Made by a program: the position numbers and the translations under genes. Positions 1-6,176 of a stretch of 11,152 nucleotides of DNA are shown here, piece by piece. The stretch spans positions 1 to 11,152 of the forward strand of contig JACQZL010000425.1 of the NCBI GenBank assembly GCA_016213865.1. Reading direction: 5' to 3'. Each line of letters begins with the position of its first letter. Positions within the stretch are counted from its first letter, which is position 1. Source of the DNA: Candidatus Rifleibacteriota bacterium (lineage in GTDB: Bacteria; UBP17; UBA6191; JACPRK01). The notes beneath the pieces are model-generated. The model saw nothing but the letters and a program-made list of their open reading frames with translations, had not been told where the DNA came from and made no database searches.

Positions 1-35
1 CCTGGGGTGGTGAGTGCTTTTTTTAGATTTTTTTC

Positions 36-203
36 GGCACCGATCAAATCCGACCTCTTTCGCCGCACAGTTCGCAACGTAGGTGCGGGGCTTGTCCCCG
101 CCCGAAAGCCTGGCCCAGAGCGGGCGGGGACAAGCCCCGCCCCTACATCCCTTGGAGCCAAGTGTGCGGAGAATTGCGGCCAAAATGGTCGGTGCCTTTT
201 TTT
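36..203 (+). repeat. Nested inverted-repeat element ending in a T7 tract
   Basis: Three sets of complementary arms are nested. The outer stem is 36-45 with 187-196 (10 pairs, one of them G-T). The middle stem is CCGCACA 63-69 with TGTGCGG 163-169. The inner arms are 79-104 and 121-146 (25 of 26 positions complementary, 16-nt loop). The outer right arm runs straight into seven Ts (197-203), so on the + strand the whole could fold into one long structure with an intrinsic-terminator-like end. The inner arms belong to a GTAG...GGGGCTTGTCCCC intergenic repeat type that recurs in diverged form at the window end. It could be a MITE-like palindrome, a 3'-UTR structure of a gene upstream of the window, or a structured RNA. 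There is no coding gene from 1 to 290. Confidence 0.6.
79..146. repeat. 26-bp near-perfect inverted repeat (GGGGCTTGTCCCC type)
   Basis: Arms 79-104 and 121-146 are reverse complements except at one position, separated by 16 nt. Each arm contains its own small palindrome, CGGGGCTTGTCCCCG. A diverged single arm of the same kind lies at 11127-11152, so this is a dispersed family and not a one-off terminator. Confidence 0.8.
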
Positions 204-290
204 CGCAAGGCGCCATGAGGCGGAGGCCATTTCTGTTGGCCCTCCCCGGTTTCTTGTCCGACTTGGCAACGAGACCTCCCGTCACTTCAG

Positions 291-1097
291 TCAGCGCTCC
301 CTCACCACGGTCACGACCAGCGCCTCCGGCGCCACGTTCCAGGTTACCTGAAGGGGGTTCTTCGTCACCGCGTCCACCGCCACGAGATTCACGCCGCGAA
401 TTCGACAGGCCCCGGGAAATTCGCCCGCCTGCACGCGGAAGGTGTACGACACCGTGCCCTCCGGACCCTCCAGCCTCTTCGGCGCTGTCACCTGCTCGGC
501 ACTGAGCAAGCGGTTCTGGAAATCGAGGCGAACGGTGTCGATCTCGGCTGCTCCGTCCCCCTTGACCCGGAGAACCACTGTCGTCAGGAACGTCTCCCGT
601 GCCGAAACGACCAGCTTGGCCGCCTGCATCGAGACAACCTCCAGCTTCGGCAACCCCTGCACGACGACCTCGACCGGGCGAGCCAGGTTGGCGACCGAGA
701 GCGGCTTCGCCTCTTCCGAATCGTCCGCGTAGCAGACTGCGCTCACGATCTGGCTCGTTCCGGTGGACGAGGTCGCCTCGACCACGAGCTTGACGAGCTT
801 CTCGGCCCCCGGCGCCAGGGTCTCGCGCATGACCCGGTCCTCGGCCTTGAACCCGTCGCCCTCGAAGACGAGGCGCACCCGCCCGAGCTTGACCGGCGAC
901 TCGCTCCGGTTCCGGAGTTTCACGGATGCGGCGAACCCACCGCCCGGAGCCACGCCGGCAGCCCCGGCGGCAAGGCTGACGATGGCCAGCACCGGCCGCT
1001 TCGATGCCGCCGCCGCCTGAGGGACCAGGCCCCACAGTCCCAGCAACGCCGCCGCAACCACAGATATTGTCGTACTTAAGGGAAGCAATATTTTCAT
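291..1097 (-). CDS. Secreted protein of unknown function, two beta-sandwich-like halves
   Basis: I do not recognise this protein. From the ATG at 1097 it is 268 aa. Residues 1 to about 31 form a signal peptide: Met-Lys, a hydrophobic core through LLGLWGL, then an AAAA stretch before SKRP, so it is probably exported. The rest splits into two similar halves, about 35-146 and 150-268, each alternating hydrophobic and polar residues as in beta-sandwich (CARDB or Ig-like) domains. Compare VKLGRVRLVFEGDGF in the first with AEIDTVRLDFQNRLL in the second. Each half has one cysteine (about 122 and 231). No catalytic motif is visible, so an adhesive, scaffold or binding role is only a guess. A TTG at 1106 would add three residues; ATG 1097 gives a cleaner signal peptide. 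No strong Shine-Dalgarno precedes either start. It is divergent from ppk1, with about 580 bp between them. Confidence 0.75.
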   Translation of the reverse strand: MKILLPLSTTISVVAAALLGLWGLVPQAAAASKRPVLAIVSLAAGAAGVAPGGGFAASVKLRNRSESPVKLGRVRLVFEGDGFKAEDRVMRETLAPGAEKLVKLVVEATSSTGTSQIVSAVCYADDSEEAKPLSVANLARPVEVVVQGLPKLEVVSMQAAKLVVSARETFLTTVVLRVKGDGAAEIDTVRLDFQNRLLSAEQVTAPKRLEGPEGTVSYTFRVQAGEFPGACRIRGVNLVAVDAVTKNPLQVTWNVAPEALVVTVVRER

Positions 1098-1177
1098 CAG
1101 ATCCAACCGTCTCGCTTCTGTACCAGCGACCCGACCTCCTGGCCGCTACCCCTCCCTCGTGCGGGGAGCAGGACTCT

Positions 1178-1206
1178 ATTTCATCGCAACCGGGCGCTGG
1201 TGTCAA
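1178..1206 (-). promoter_or_regulatory. Putative sigma70-type promoter for the secreted protein
   Basis: Reading the minus strand, a perfect -35 TTGACA (1206-1201) is followed after 17 nt by TGAAAT (1183-1178), which matches four of six bases of the -10 consensus. Transcription would begin near 1171, giving a leader of about 74 nt to the ATG at 1097. The leader contains AGGAGGT (1140-1134), but it is 36 nt from the ATG, too far to be its ribosome-binding site. Confidence 0.5.
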
Positions 1207-1462
1207 CAGTCACGATTTCGCGGGGAGCGAGGCAGGGAACTGGGAGACCGCGCCACTGCGTCTCGCGTCCGAAGCCGTAGCGCGGGACCTTGGAGTCGAG
1301 CACGCAGCCATGCGGCTCCCCGGAACCAGTACCGAGTCCTGAGGCGGGCCTGCCTGCCGGCACTCGGCGTCACGCGAGCCGTCGAAAGCAGGAAGGGCCC
1401 GGGCCGACCGGGGGAGGCGCGGAGTGTTCGCAACCGCTTGGGGGCATGAGGCCGAGAGAGCA

Positions 1463-1532
1463 AACCACGAAGGGCGGCACCGAGCATCTCTTCTTCGTGT
1501 GCCCTTCTTCGGGTTTCGTGCCTTGGTGGTTC
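1463..1532. repeat. Degenerate ACCACGAAGG / TTCGTG...GTGGTT intergenic repeat
   Basis: AACCACGAAGGGC near 1463 is loosely mirrored by a TTCGTGCCTTGGTGGTT stretch ending at 1531, with a further TTCGTGTGCCCTTC between. The phrases resemble the widespread intergenic repeat built from ACCACGAAGG and CCTTCGTGG words. The copy is imperfect and looks eroded. The rest of 1207-1679 shows no gene with coding character, and no convincing ppk1 promoter was found there. Confidence 0.45.
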
Positions 1533-1666
1533 GGTCCCCCGCACATCCGCGGCTTTACGAGCCCTGAGCACATCTGGTGGCCATTCGTCTCCTGGCGTGG
1601 CAAGATGCCATTCAGGGCCCTTTCGCCTCTTCCCCAGTCATGGGCATGTGAGCTGGAAAGGGCCCC

Positions 1667-1672
1667 AGGAAG
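1667..1672 (+). promoter_or_regulatory. Ribosome-binding site that fixes the ppk1 start
   Basis: AGGAAG sits 7 nt before GTG 1680. No comparable site precedes the upstream in-frame start codons, and the family alignment begins just after 1680, so this decides the start. Confidence 0.7.
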
Positions 1673-1679
1673 TGTCGCC

Positions 1680-3902
1680 GTGGCCGAAACGAAGCCCGAA
1701 GTCCCCAACAAGTTCGCCAACCGAGAGCTGTCATGGCTCGCCTTCAACGAGCGCGTCCTCGAAGAGGCCGAGGACCCGACGAAGCCGCCGCTGGAGAGGC
1801 TGAAGTTCCTCTGCATCTTCACGACGAACCTCGACGAGTTCTTCATGATCCGCGTGGCCGGCCTCAAGCAGCAGTTGAGCGCGGCCATCCTCGAGCTCTC
1901 CCCGGACGGCATGTCGGCCGGAGAACAGCTACGGCTCGTCTCCCTGAGGGCCCATGAGCTGGTCCAGCGGCAGACGCGCTGCCTGCGCGACGAGGTGCTC
2001 CCGTTGCTGGCGACCCACAACATCAAGGTGCATGCCTACAGCGCGTTGCCGCCGGCGGCCCGTGACGAGGTGGACGCCTACTTCCGCCGCGAGGTGATGC
2101 CGGTTCTCACGCCCCTGGCCGTCGACCCGGGCCACCCTTTCCCGCACCTCCTGAACCTCGGCCTCAACCTGGGATTCATGCTGGTGCCTCGCGACGGCGA
2201 GGGCGAGGAACTGTTCGCGGTCGTCCAGGTCCCCAGCCTCCTGCCCCGGTTGCTGCCGCTCCAGGGGATGGGGCCTGGACACGATTTCCTGTACCTGGAA
2301 GACGCCATCTCCAAGCACGCCGACGACCTCTTTCCGGGATATCGGGTCCGGCTCTCGTTCCCGTTCCGGCTCACGCGGGACGCCGACCTGGAGATCGCCG
2401 AGGACGAGGCCGACGACCTGCTGGAGACGGTCGAGCAGAGCCTGCGCCACCGCAATCAAGGTGACGCCGTCCGCCTGGAGGTCTCGACGGACACGCCGGC
2501 GGAGGTGGTCGAGAGCCTGGTGGCCGACCTGCAGATCTTCCCGGAGGACGTGTACAAGCTCGACATCCCGCTGAACCTGGCGGACCTCATGACCGTGGTC
2601 GGGCTCGACATGCCGGCGCTCAAGGACGCGCCGTTCTCGCCGCGACCGTTCCGGCGCGAGAAGGGAGAGGCGGTCTTCTCGCGGATCCGGGCCGGGGACA
2701 TCCCCCTGCACCATCCCTACGAGTCCTTCGACTTGGTGCTCAGCCTGGCCGCGGAGGCGGCCGAGGACCCGCGGGTCCTGGCCATCAAGCAGACGCTCTA
2801 CCGGACCAGCGGAGATTCGCCGGTGGTGAAGGCCCTGATGCGCGCGGCCGAGGAGGGCAAGCAAGTCACGGCGATCGTGGAGCTAAAGGCCCGCTTCGAC
2901 GAGAAGGCGAACATCCAGTGGGCGAAGGCGCTGGAAGACGCGGGCGTACACGTCGTGTACGGGATCCTGGGCCTCAAGACGCACTGCAAGCTGCTGCTGG
3001 TGGTGCGGCGAGAAGAGACGGGCCTGCGGCGTTACGTCCACTTCGGCACGGGCAACTACAACCCGCGGACGGCGCGCGTCTACACGGACATCGGGCTGCT
3101 CTCCTGCCGGCCGGAGCTGGGCGCCGACGCGACGCAACTCTTCAACCTGCTGACGGGATACAGCCGTTTTGCCGACTGGAACAAGCTGCTCGTCGCCCCT
3201 CACGAAATGCGCCGCAAGCTCCTGGCGTTGATCGAGCGTGAGGTCGCGCACGCCCGCGCGGGACGGGGCGGCCGGATCGTCGCGAAGATGAACTCGCTGG
3301 CCGACGAGGGGATCATCAGCGCCCTGTACACCGCCTCCCAGAACGGCGTCGCCATCGACCTGGTCATCCGCGGCATCTGCTGCCTGCGGCCGGGCGTCCC
3401 CGGTCTCTCGGACAACATCCGGGTCACCAGCATCGTGGGCCGGTTCCTGGAGCACAGCCGCGTCTTCCACTTCGCCAACGGCGGCGAGGACGAGGTCTAC
3501 ATCAGCAGCGCCGACTGGATGTCGCGCAACCTCGACCGCAGAGTGGAGATCACCGTGCCGGTCGAGGACCCGGCCCTCCGCGATCGACTGGTCGTCGAGG
3601 TGCTGGGCACGTGCCTGGCGGACAACGTCCAGGCCCGCGAGCTCCAGTTGGACGGCACCTGGATCCGCCGGACACCGCAGGCGGGTTCCATGACCGTGAA
3701 CGCCCAGCGACTGCTGCTCTCACCGGACAGGCCGCACGCGCCATCCGAGCTGCAGCGCACGCTTTCGGGCGGGGAATCGGTCCCGTCGCCCGGGACTCCG
3801 GAATCAGTCCAGGCCCTGCGATTACGCGGCCGGCGACGACGGGCTGCCGTGGCCATGCCAGCCGCGGGCGACGTCGAGGTGCCGGCGGATCCGGATATCT
3901 GA
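1680..3902 (+). CDS. ppk1: Polyphosphate kinase 1
   Basis: PPK1 reversibly moves the gamma-phosphate of ATP onto inorganic polyphosphate. The enzyme is cytoplasmic or membrane-associated and works through an autophosphorylated histidine. The 740-aa product opens with the family hallmark NRELSWLAFNERVLEEA and LDEFFMIRVAGLK. By comparison with the E. coli enzyme the layout is an N-domain (about 12-110), a head domain (about 110-320) and two PLD-fold catalytic domains C1 and C2 (about 325-680). KTHCK puts the phosphorylated histidine at H435; LEHSR puts the second at H592; LYRTS and KARFDEK give the metal-binding arginines R375 and R405. All four fall on the E. coli numbers, which supports GTG 1680. 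In-frame sequence back to 1290 lacks family similarity. After about residue 690 there is a Pro/Ser-rich and Arg-rich tail (RLRGRRRR) outside the conserved fold, making the protein longer than the usual 690 or so. No ppx or pho gene is adjacent. Confidence 0.97.
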   Translation: MAETKPEVPNKFANRELSWLAFNERVLEEAEDPTKPPLERLKFLCIFTTNLDEFFMIRVAGLKQQLSAAILELSPDGMSAGEQLRLVSLRAHELVQRQTRCLRDEVLPLLATHNIKVHAYSALPPAARDEVDAYFRREVMPVLTPLAVDPGHPFPHLLNLGLNLGFMLVPRDGEGEELFAVVQVPSLLPRLLPLQGMGPGHDFLYLEDAISKHADDLFPGYRVRLSFPFRLTRDADLEIAEDEADDLLETVEQSLRHRNQGDAVRLEVSTDTPAEVVESLVADLQIFPEDVYKLDIPLNLADLMTVVGLDMPALKDAPFSPRPFRREKGEAVFSRIRAGDIPLHHPYESFDLVLSLAAEAAEDPRVLAIKQTLYRTSGDSPVVKALMRAAEEGKQVTAIVELKARFDEKANIQWAKALEDAGVHVVYGILGLKTHCKLLLVVRREETGLRRYVHFGTGNYNPRTARVYTDIGLLSCRPELGADATQLFNLLTGYSRFADWNKLLVAPHEMRRKLLALIEREVAHARAGRGGRIVAKMNSLADEGIISALYTASQNGVAIDLVIRGICCLRPGVPGLSDNIRVTSIVGRFLEHSRVFHFANGGEDEVYISSADWMSRNLDRRVEITVPVEDPALRDRLVVEVLGTCLADNVQARELQLDGTWIRRTPQAGSMTVNAQRLLLSPDRPHAPSELQRTLSGGESVPSPGTPESVQALRLRGRRRRAAVAMPAAGDVEVPADPDI

Positions 3903-3908
3903 TTTGCC

Positions 3909-4024
3909 GATCGGGAGCTTCGCCCACGAACCCCGATCAAGGGATTGCATTCCTTGGAACCCGCGATGATTGCGGGGTCCAGGGGCGAGCATCGCCCTTG
4001 GTGAGGTCTGGAGCGAAGCTCCAG
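3909..4024. repeat. Array of consecutive hairpins after ppk1
   Basis: Starting 7 nt after the ppk1 stop there are five consecutive inverted repeats: 3909-3915/3932-3938 (7 bp); 3938-3943/3951-3956 (5 bp plus a G-T); 3956-3964/3972-3980 (8 of 9 bp, 7-nt loop); 3981-3988/3992-3999 (8 bp including one G-T, 3-nt loop); and 4008-4014/4018-4024 (CTGGAGC-GAA-GCTCCAG, perfect). The second half, with GGGGTCCAGGGGCGA and GGTCTGGAGCGAAGCTCCAG, resembles a common intergenic repeat type. None has a T-tract, so they are not classical intrinsic terminators, although they may stabilise or end the ppk1 mRNA. Confidence 0.6.
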
Positions 4025-4084
4025 CAGGGAAATCAAGTACCGCTCAGTCAGCGGTGTTGCTGTTGGCGAACAGCTTCTCGGCCG

Positions 4085-4177
4085 GCTCTTCGCGCCTTCG
4101 CGTGAGCCCTCTCTTACGAAACCGAGAACATCCGGGGGCACTCGTCCGTAGTAGGGTCGAAGGGGTCTTGGACCCCT
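4085..4177. repeat. Repeat debris and a 7-bp hairpin before the first PLD gene
   Basis: CTTCGCGCCTTCGCGTGAG (about 4088-4106) looks like a fragment of another common intergenic repeat word. A perfect hairpin AGGGGTC-TTG-GACCCCT occupies 4161-4177, and CCGGCGCCGG (4211-4220) is a 10-nt palindrome just before the gene. No convincing -35/-10 pair for the first PLD gene was found in 4025-4250. Confidence 0.4.
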
Positions 4178-4238
4178 GTTGCCTGGCTACAACCGAAAAG
4201 CGGCGCAACCCCGGCGCCGGTTCATGAAGGCCAGGATC

Positions 4239-4242
4239 GGAG
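4239..4242 (+). promoter_or_regulatory. Ribosome-binding site for the first PLD-like gene
   Basis: GGAG lies 8 nt before ATG 4251. This start begins directly at a clean signal peptide. The earlier in-frame ATG 4224 and TTG 4179 have no such site. Confidence 0.6.
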
Positions 4243-4250
4243 TTGGCGGT

Positions 4251-5321
4251 ATGCGTCCTCACATCCACCCCCTGCTGCTCGGCACGCTCATGGTGGTCCT
4301 GACCTGCGCGCTGGCGAGTCCGGCTGCGCTGGCCGAGGCACTCACCCCCAAACTGGCCGTCCACTTCGCGCCCAAGCCGGCCGGCGATCCCGACGGCATC
4401 GACACGCACCTGGTGAACTTCTTCGGCAAGGCGAAGAAGACCCTGCACGGGGCCTTCTTCGAGATCCGCGAGCAGAAGTTCGTCGACGCGCTGATCGCCG
4501 CCAAGAAGCGCAAGGTAGAGGTGAAGATCCTGACCGACAACGCCAGCTTCTACCTCAGAGTGGGAGAGGACTCCCTCGACAAGACGAAGCACAACGCGTT
4601 CGTGCAGCAGCTCCTGGACGCCGGGATCGAGGTCAAGGACGACGAAGACCGCAGCGCGCTGATGCACAACAAGTTCTGCATCATCGACGGCCGGTACGTC
4701 TGGAGCGGGTCGGTCAACCTGACCGACACCTTCGCGACCAACTGCAACAACGGGGTCGAGCTGGAGAGCCCGAAGATGGCCGTGGTGTACGAGCGGGAGT
4801 TCGAAAAGAAGTTCGCCAAGCGCCTCTTCGGGAAGAAGGCGCCCTCCTACGCGGAGCAGCAGAAGGTGACGGTCGAAGGGGTCGAGATGGAGGTCCTCTT
4901 CGCGCCCGAGGATGACCCGATGTCCCGCATGCTGGTCCTGCTCAACTCGGCCAAGAAGTCAGTCCACTTCATGCAGTTCGCCTTCACCGACGAGTCGGTG
5001 ACCACGATCCTCCTGACCAAGTTCAAGGCGGGAGTGAAAGTGGGCGGGATCTTCGACCACCGGCTGTACCGCAGCACGGGCCCGTACGGCGACTTCTCGA
5101 CCCTGACCCGTGACGGCGTGCCGGTCCAGCTCTACAACGGGCCGGGGCTGTTCCATCACAAGGTCTTCATCATCGACGCCGGCACTCCCCACGCCATCGT
5201 CATCACCGGCTCCCAGAACGCCAGTTCGAACGGCAACGACAACAACGACGAGAACGTGCTCATCATGCACGTCGAGAGTATCTCCGAGCTGTACATGTAC
5301 GAGAACAACCGCTTGCTGTAG
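4251..5321 (+). CDS. Secreted phospholipase D-like protein, amber-truncated (copy A)
   Basis: This PLD-superfamily enzyme has both active-site halves in one chain; the family hydrolyses or transfers phosphodiesters of lipids or nucleic acids. Residues 1 to about 30 are a signal peptide (hydrophobic LLLGTLMVVLTCALA, then SPAALA before EA), so it acts outside the cytoplasm. HKD motif 1 is H139-x-K141-x4-D146 followed by GSVN (153-156). Motif 2 is H302-x-K304-x4-D309 followed by GSQN. Both are complete, so the 356-aa product could still be an active enzyme. The frame ends at TAG 5319-5321, where the downstream paralogue has CAG (Gln), and the same frame stays open and homologous to 6098. What is lost is a beta-sandwich-like domain and a helical tail. 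The substrate cannot be told from sequence. No clear promoter was found upstream. Confidence 0.85.
   Translation: MRPHIHPLLLGTLMVVLTCALASPAALAEALTPKLAVHFAPKPAGDPDGIDTHLVNFFGKAKKTLHGAFFEIREQKFVDALIAAKKRKVEVKILTDNASFYLRVGEDSLDKTKHNAFVQQLLDAGIEVKDDEDRSALMHNKFCIIDGRYVWSGSVNLTDTFATNCNNGVELESPKMAVVYEREFEKKFAKRLFGKKAPSYAEQQKVTVEGVEMEVLFAPEDDPMSRMLVLLNSAKKSVHFMQFAFTDESVTTILLTKFKAGVKVGGIFDHRLYRSTGPYGDFSTLTRDGVPVQLYNGPGLFHHKVFIIDAGTPHAIVITGSQNASSNGNDNNDENVLIMHVESISELYMYENNRLL
5319..5321 (+). other. In-frame amber codon interrupting copy A
   Basis: TAG followed by GAATCG aligns with CAGGAATCG in copy B (7320-7328), so one C-to-T change explains it. Coding similarity resumes at once in the same frame with no indel. 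Copy B itself ends in tandem TAG TAG (8106-8111), which argues that TAG is a genuine stop in this genome. It may be a real nonsense mutation, an assembly or base-call error, or less likely a readthrough site. Confidence 0.85.
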
Positions 5322-6098
5322 GAATCGAGCGAGGTCTCGGTCGTCGCGGTCTTCGACAAGGACCCGCTGGCCGGCACCAGCATCCCCGAGGCGCACGTGA
5401 TGTTCTCCTCGAACGGGGCCGACGTCAAGCGCATCAAGCTCGAGTACCCCGCCCGGTGGCCGCTGGACCCGGACGCCCGCAAGCGCATCTCGGTCTGGCG
5501 GCGAGGGCGCAACATCACGGCCTCCGCTGGGCTCGAGTTCTACGGCAAGGGCCTCTACGTCAACAACCCGCAGATGACGGCCACGGGTCAAAACGCAGTT
5601 CTCGAGCTGCGCTTCAAGAAGATGGCGGTCTCGGAGATCCCGGGCTTCTACAACCTCTATATCTCGGTTTCGCACGGGAACGCGACCGACGACTTCCGCC
5701 CCATCCGCCAGCAGCCGACGCTCAAGGTCCTGCCCGGCGCGGACGCGAAGCCGTCCAAGCCGCGCAAGGGCGCGCGGGCCCAGGTCATGGAGGCGCTGAC
5801 CGAGGACGCGGTCGCCCAGGCTCAGAACCGGGACGCGGCCCGGACGGTCGAGGGCACGCGCTCGGTGATGGACGAGGTGAAGGAAGACGTCGCCGCCGAC
5901 CTCGAAGCCGGCAAGCTCGATTCCGCGATGAAGTTCGTCGAGGGCCTGGAGGCCCTGGTCAAGAGCGGCAAGTCGGCGCCCAAACTCGGCGCCAAGGCCC
6001 GAGACGTTCGGCGGGCCCTCCGGGCGGTGGAGTCGGGGTCCCCCATCGAGGCCCAGGCCCAGACTCTGCTGGAACGGCTGGAGGCGGCCACGCGATAA
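5322..6098 (+). pseudogene. C-terminal part of the PLD-like copy A, beyond the amber codon
   Basis: This stretch continues the copy A frame to TAA 6096-6098 and aligns along its length with the end of copy B. It carries a beta-sandwich-like segment (SSNGADVKRIKLEYPARWPL through FYNLYISVS) and then an Ala/Glu/Lys-rich helical region ending LLERLEAATR. The many third-position differences from copy B, as in the EYPARWPLDP stretch, show that it was under coding constraint until recently. It could be translated separately by reinitiation: GAGG (5388-5391) lies 8 nt before ATG 5400 and 5 nt before GTG 5397. Such a product would lack a signal peptide and stay in the cytoplasm. The full ancestral gene would encode about 615 aa from 4251. 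Confidence 0.75.
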
Positions 6099-6134
6099 GC
6101 CGCCTCGCCCGTCATGGAATCGCGCGTTACCGGA

Positions 6135-6162
6135 TTGACACCTCGAAACCCGTCCTTATACT
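6135..6162 (+). promoter_or_regulatory. Near-consensus sigma70-type promoter of the intact PLD gene
   Basis: TTGACA (6135-6140, a perfect -35), 16 nt, TATACT (6157-6162, five of six of the -10). The start site predicted from -10 geometry is about 6169-6171, only 3-8 nt before the ATGATG at 6174-6179, so the mRNA would be leaderless or nearly so. It lies in the 75-bp gap after copy A and means the intact gene does not depend on readthrough from copy A. Confidence 0.75.
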
Positions 6163-6176
6163 TCTGCGCGACCATG

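Noticed and set aside
18..34. Two T7 tracts at the window start as a terminator
   Set aside because: No adequate GC hairpin is visible directly before them within the window; it could belong to an upstream gene that cannot be seen.
1134..1140. AGGAGGT on the minus strand as the ribosome-binding site of the secreted protein
   Set aside because: It is 36 nt from the ATG, and no in-frame start codon lies at the proper distance.
1290..1679. In-frame upstream extension of ppk1 by 130 codons
   Set aside because: It covers repeat debris, lacks family similarity, and a good AGGAAG precedes GTG 1680, from which catalytic residues fall on the E. coli numbering.
4044..4100. Possible C-terminal gene remnant on the minus strand (EKLFANSNTAD then stop)
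   Set aside because: The reading frame is only the end of an antisense shadow of PLD copy A, with no independent support.
6114..6173. ATG 6114 as the start of PLD copy B
   Set aside because: A near-consensus promoter (6135-6162) lies inside this extension, and a membrane/signal segment follows naturally from ATG 6177.
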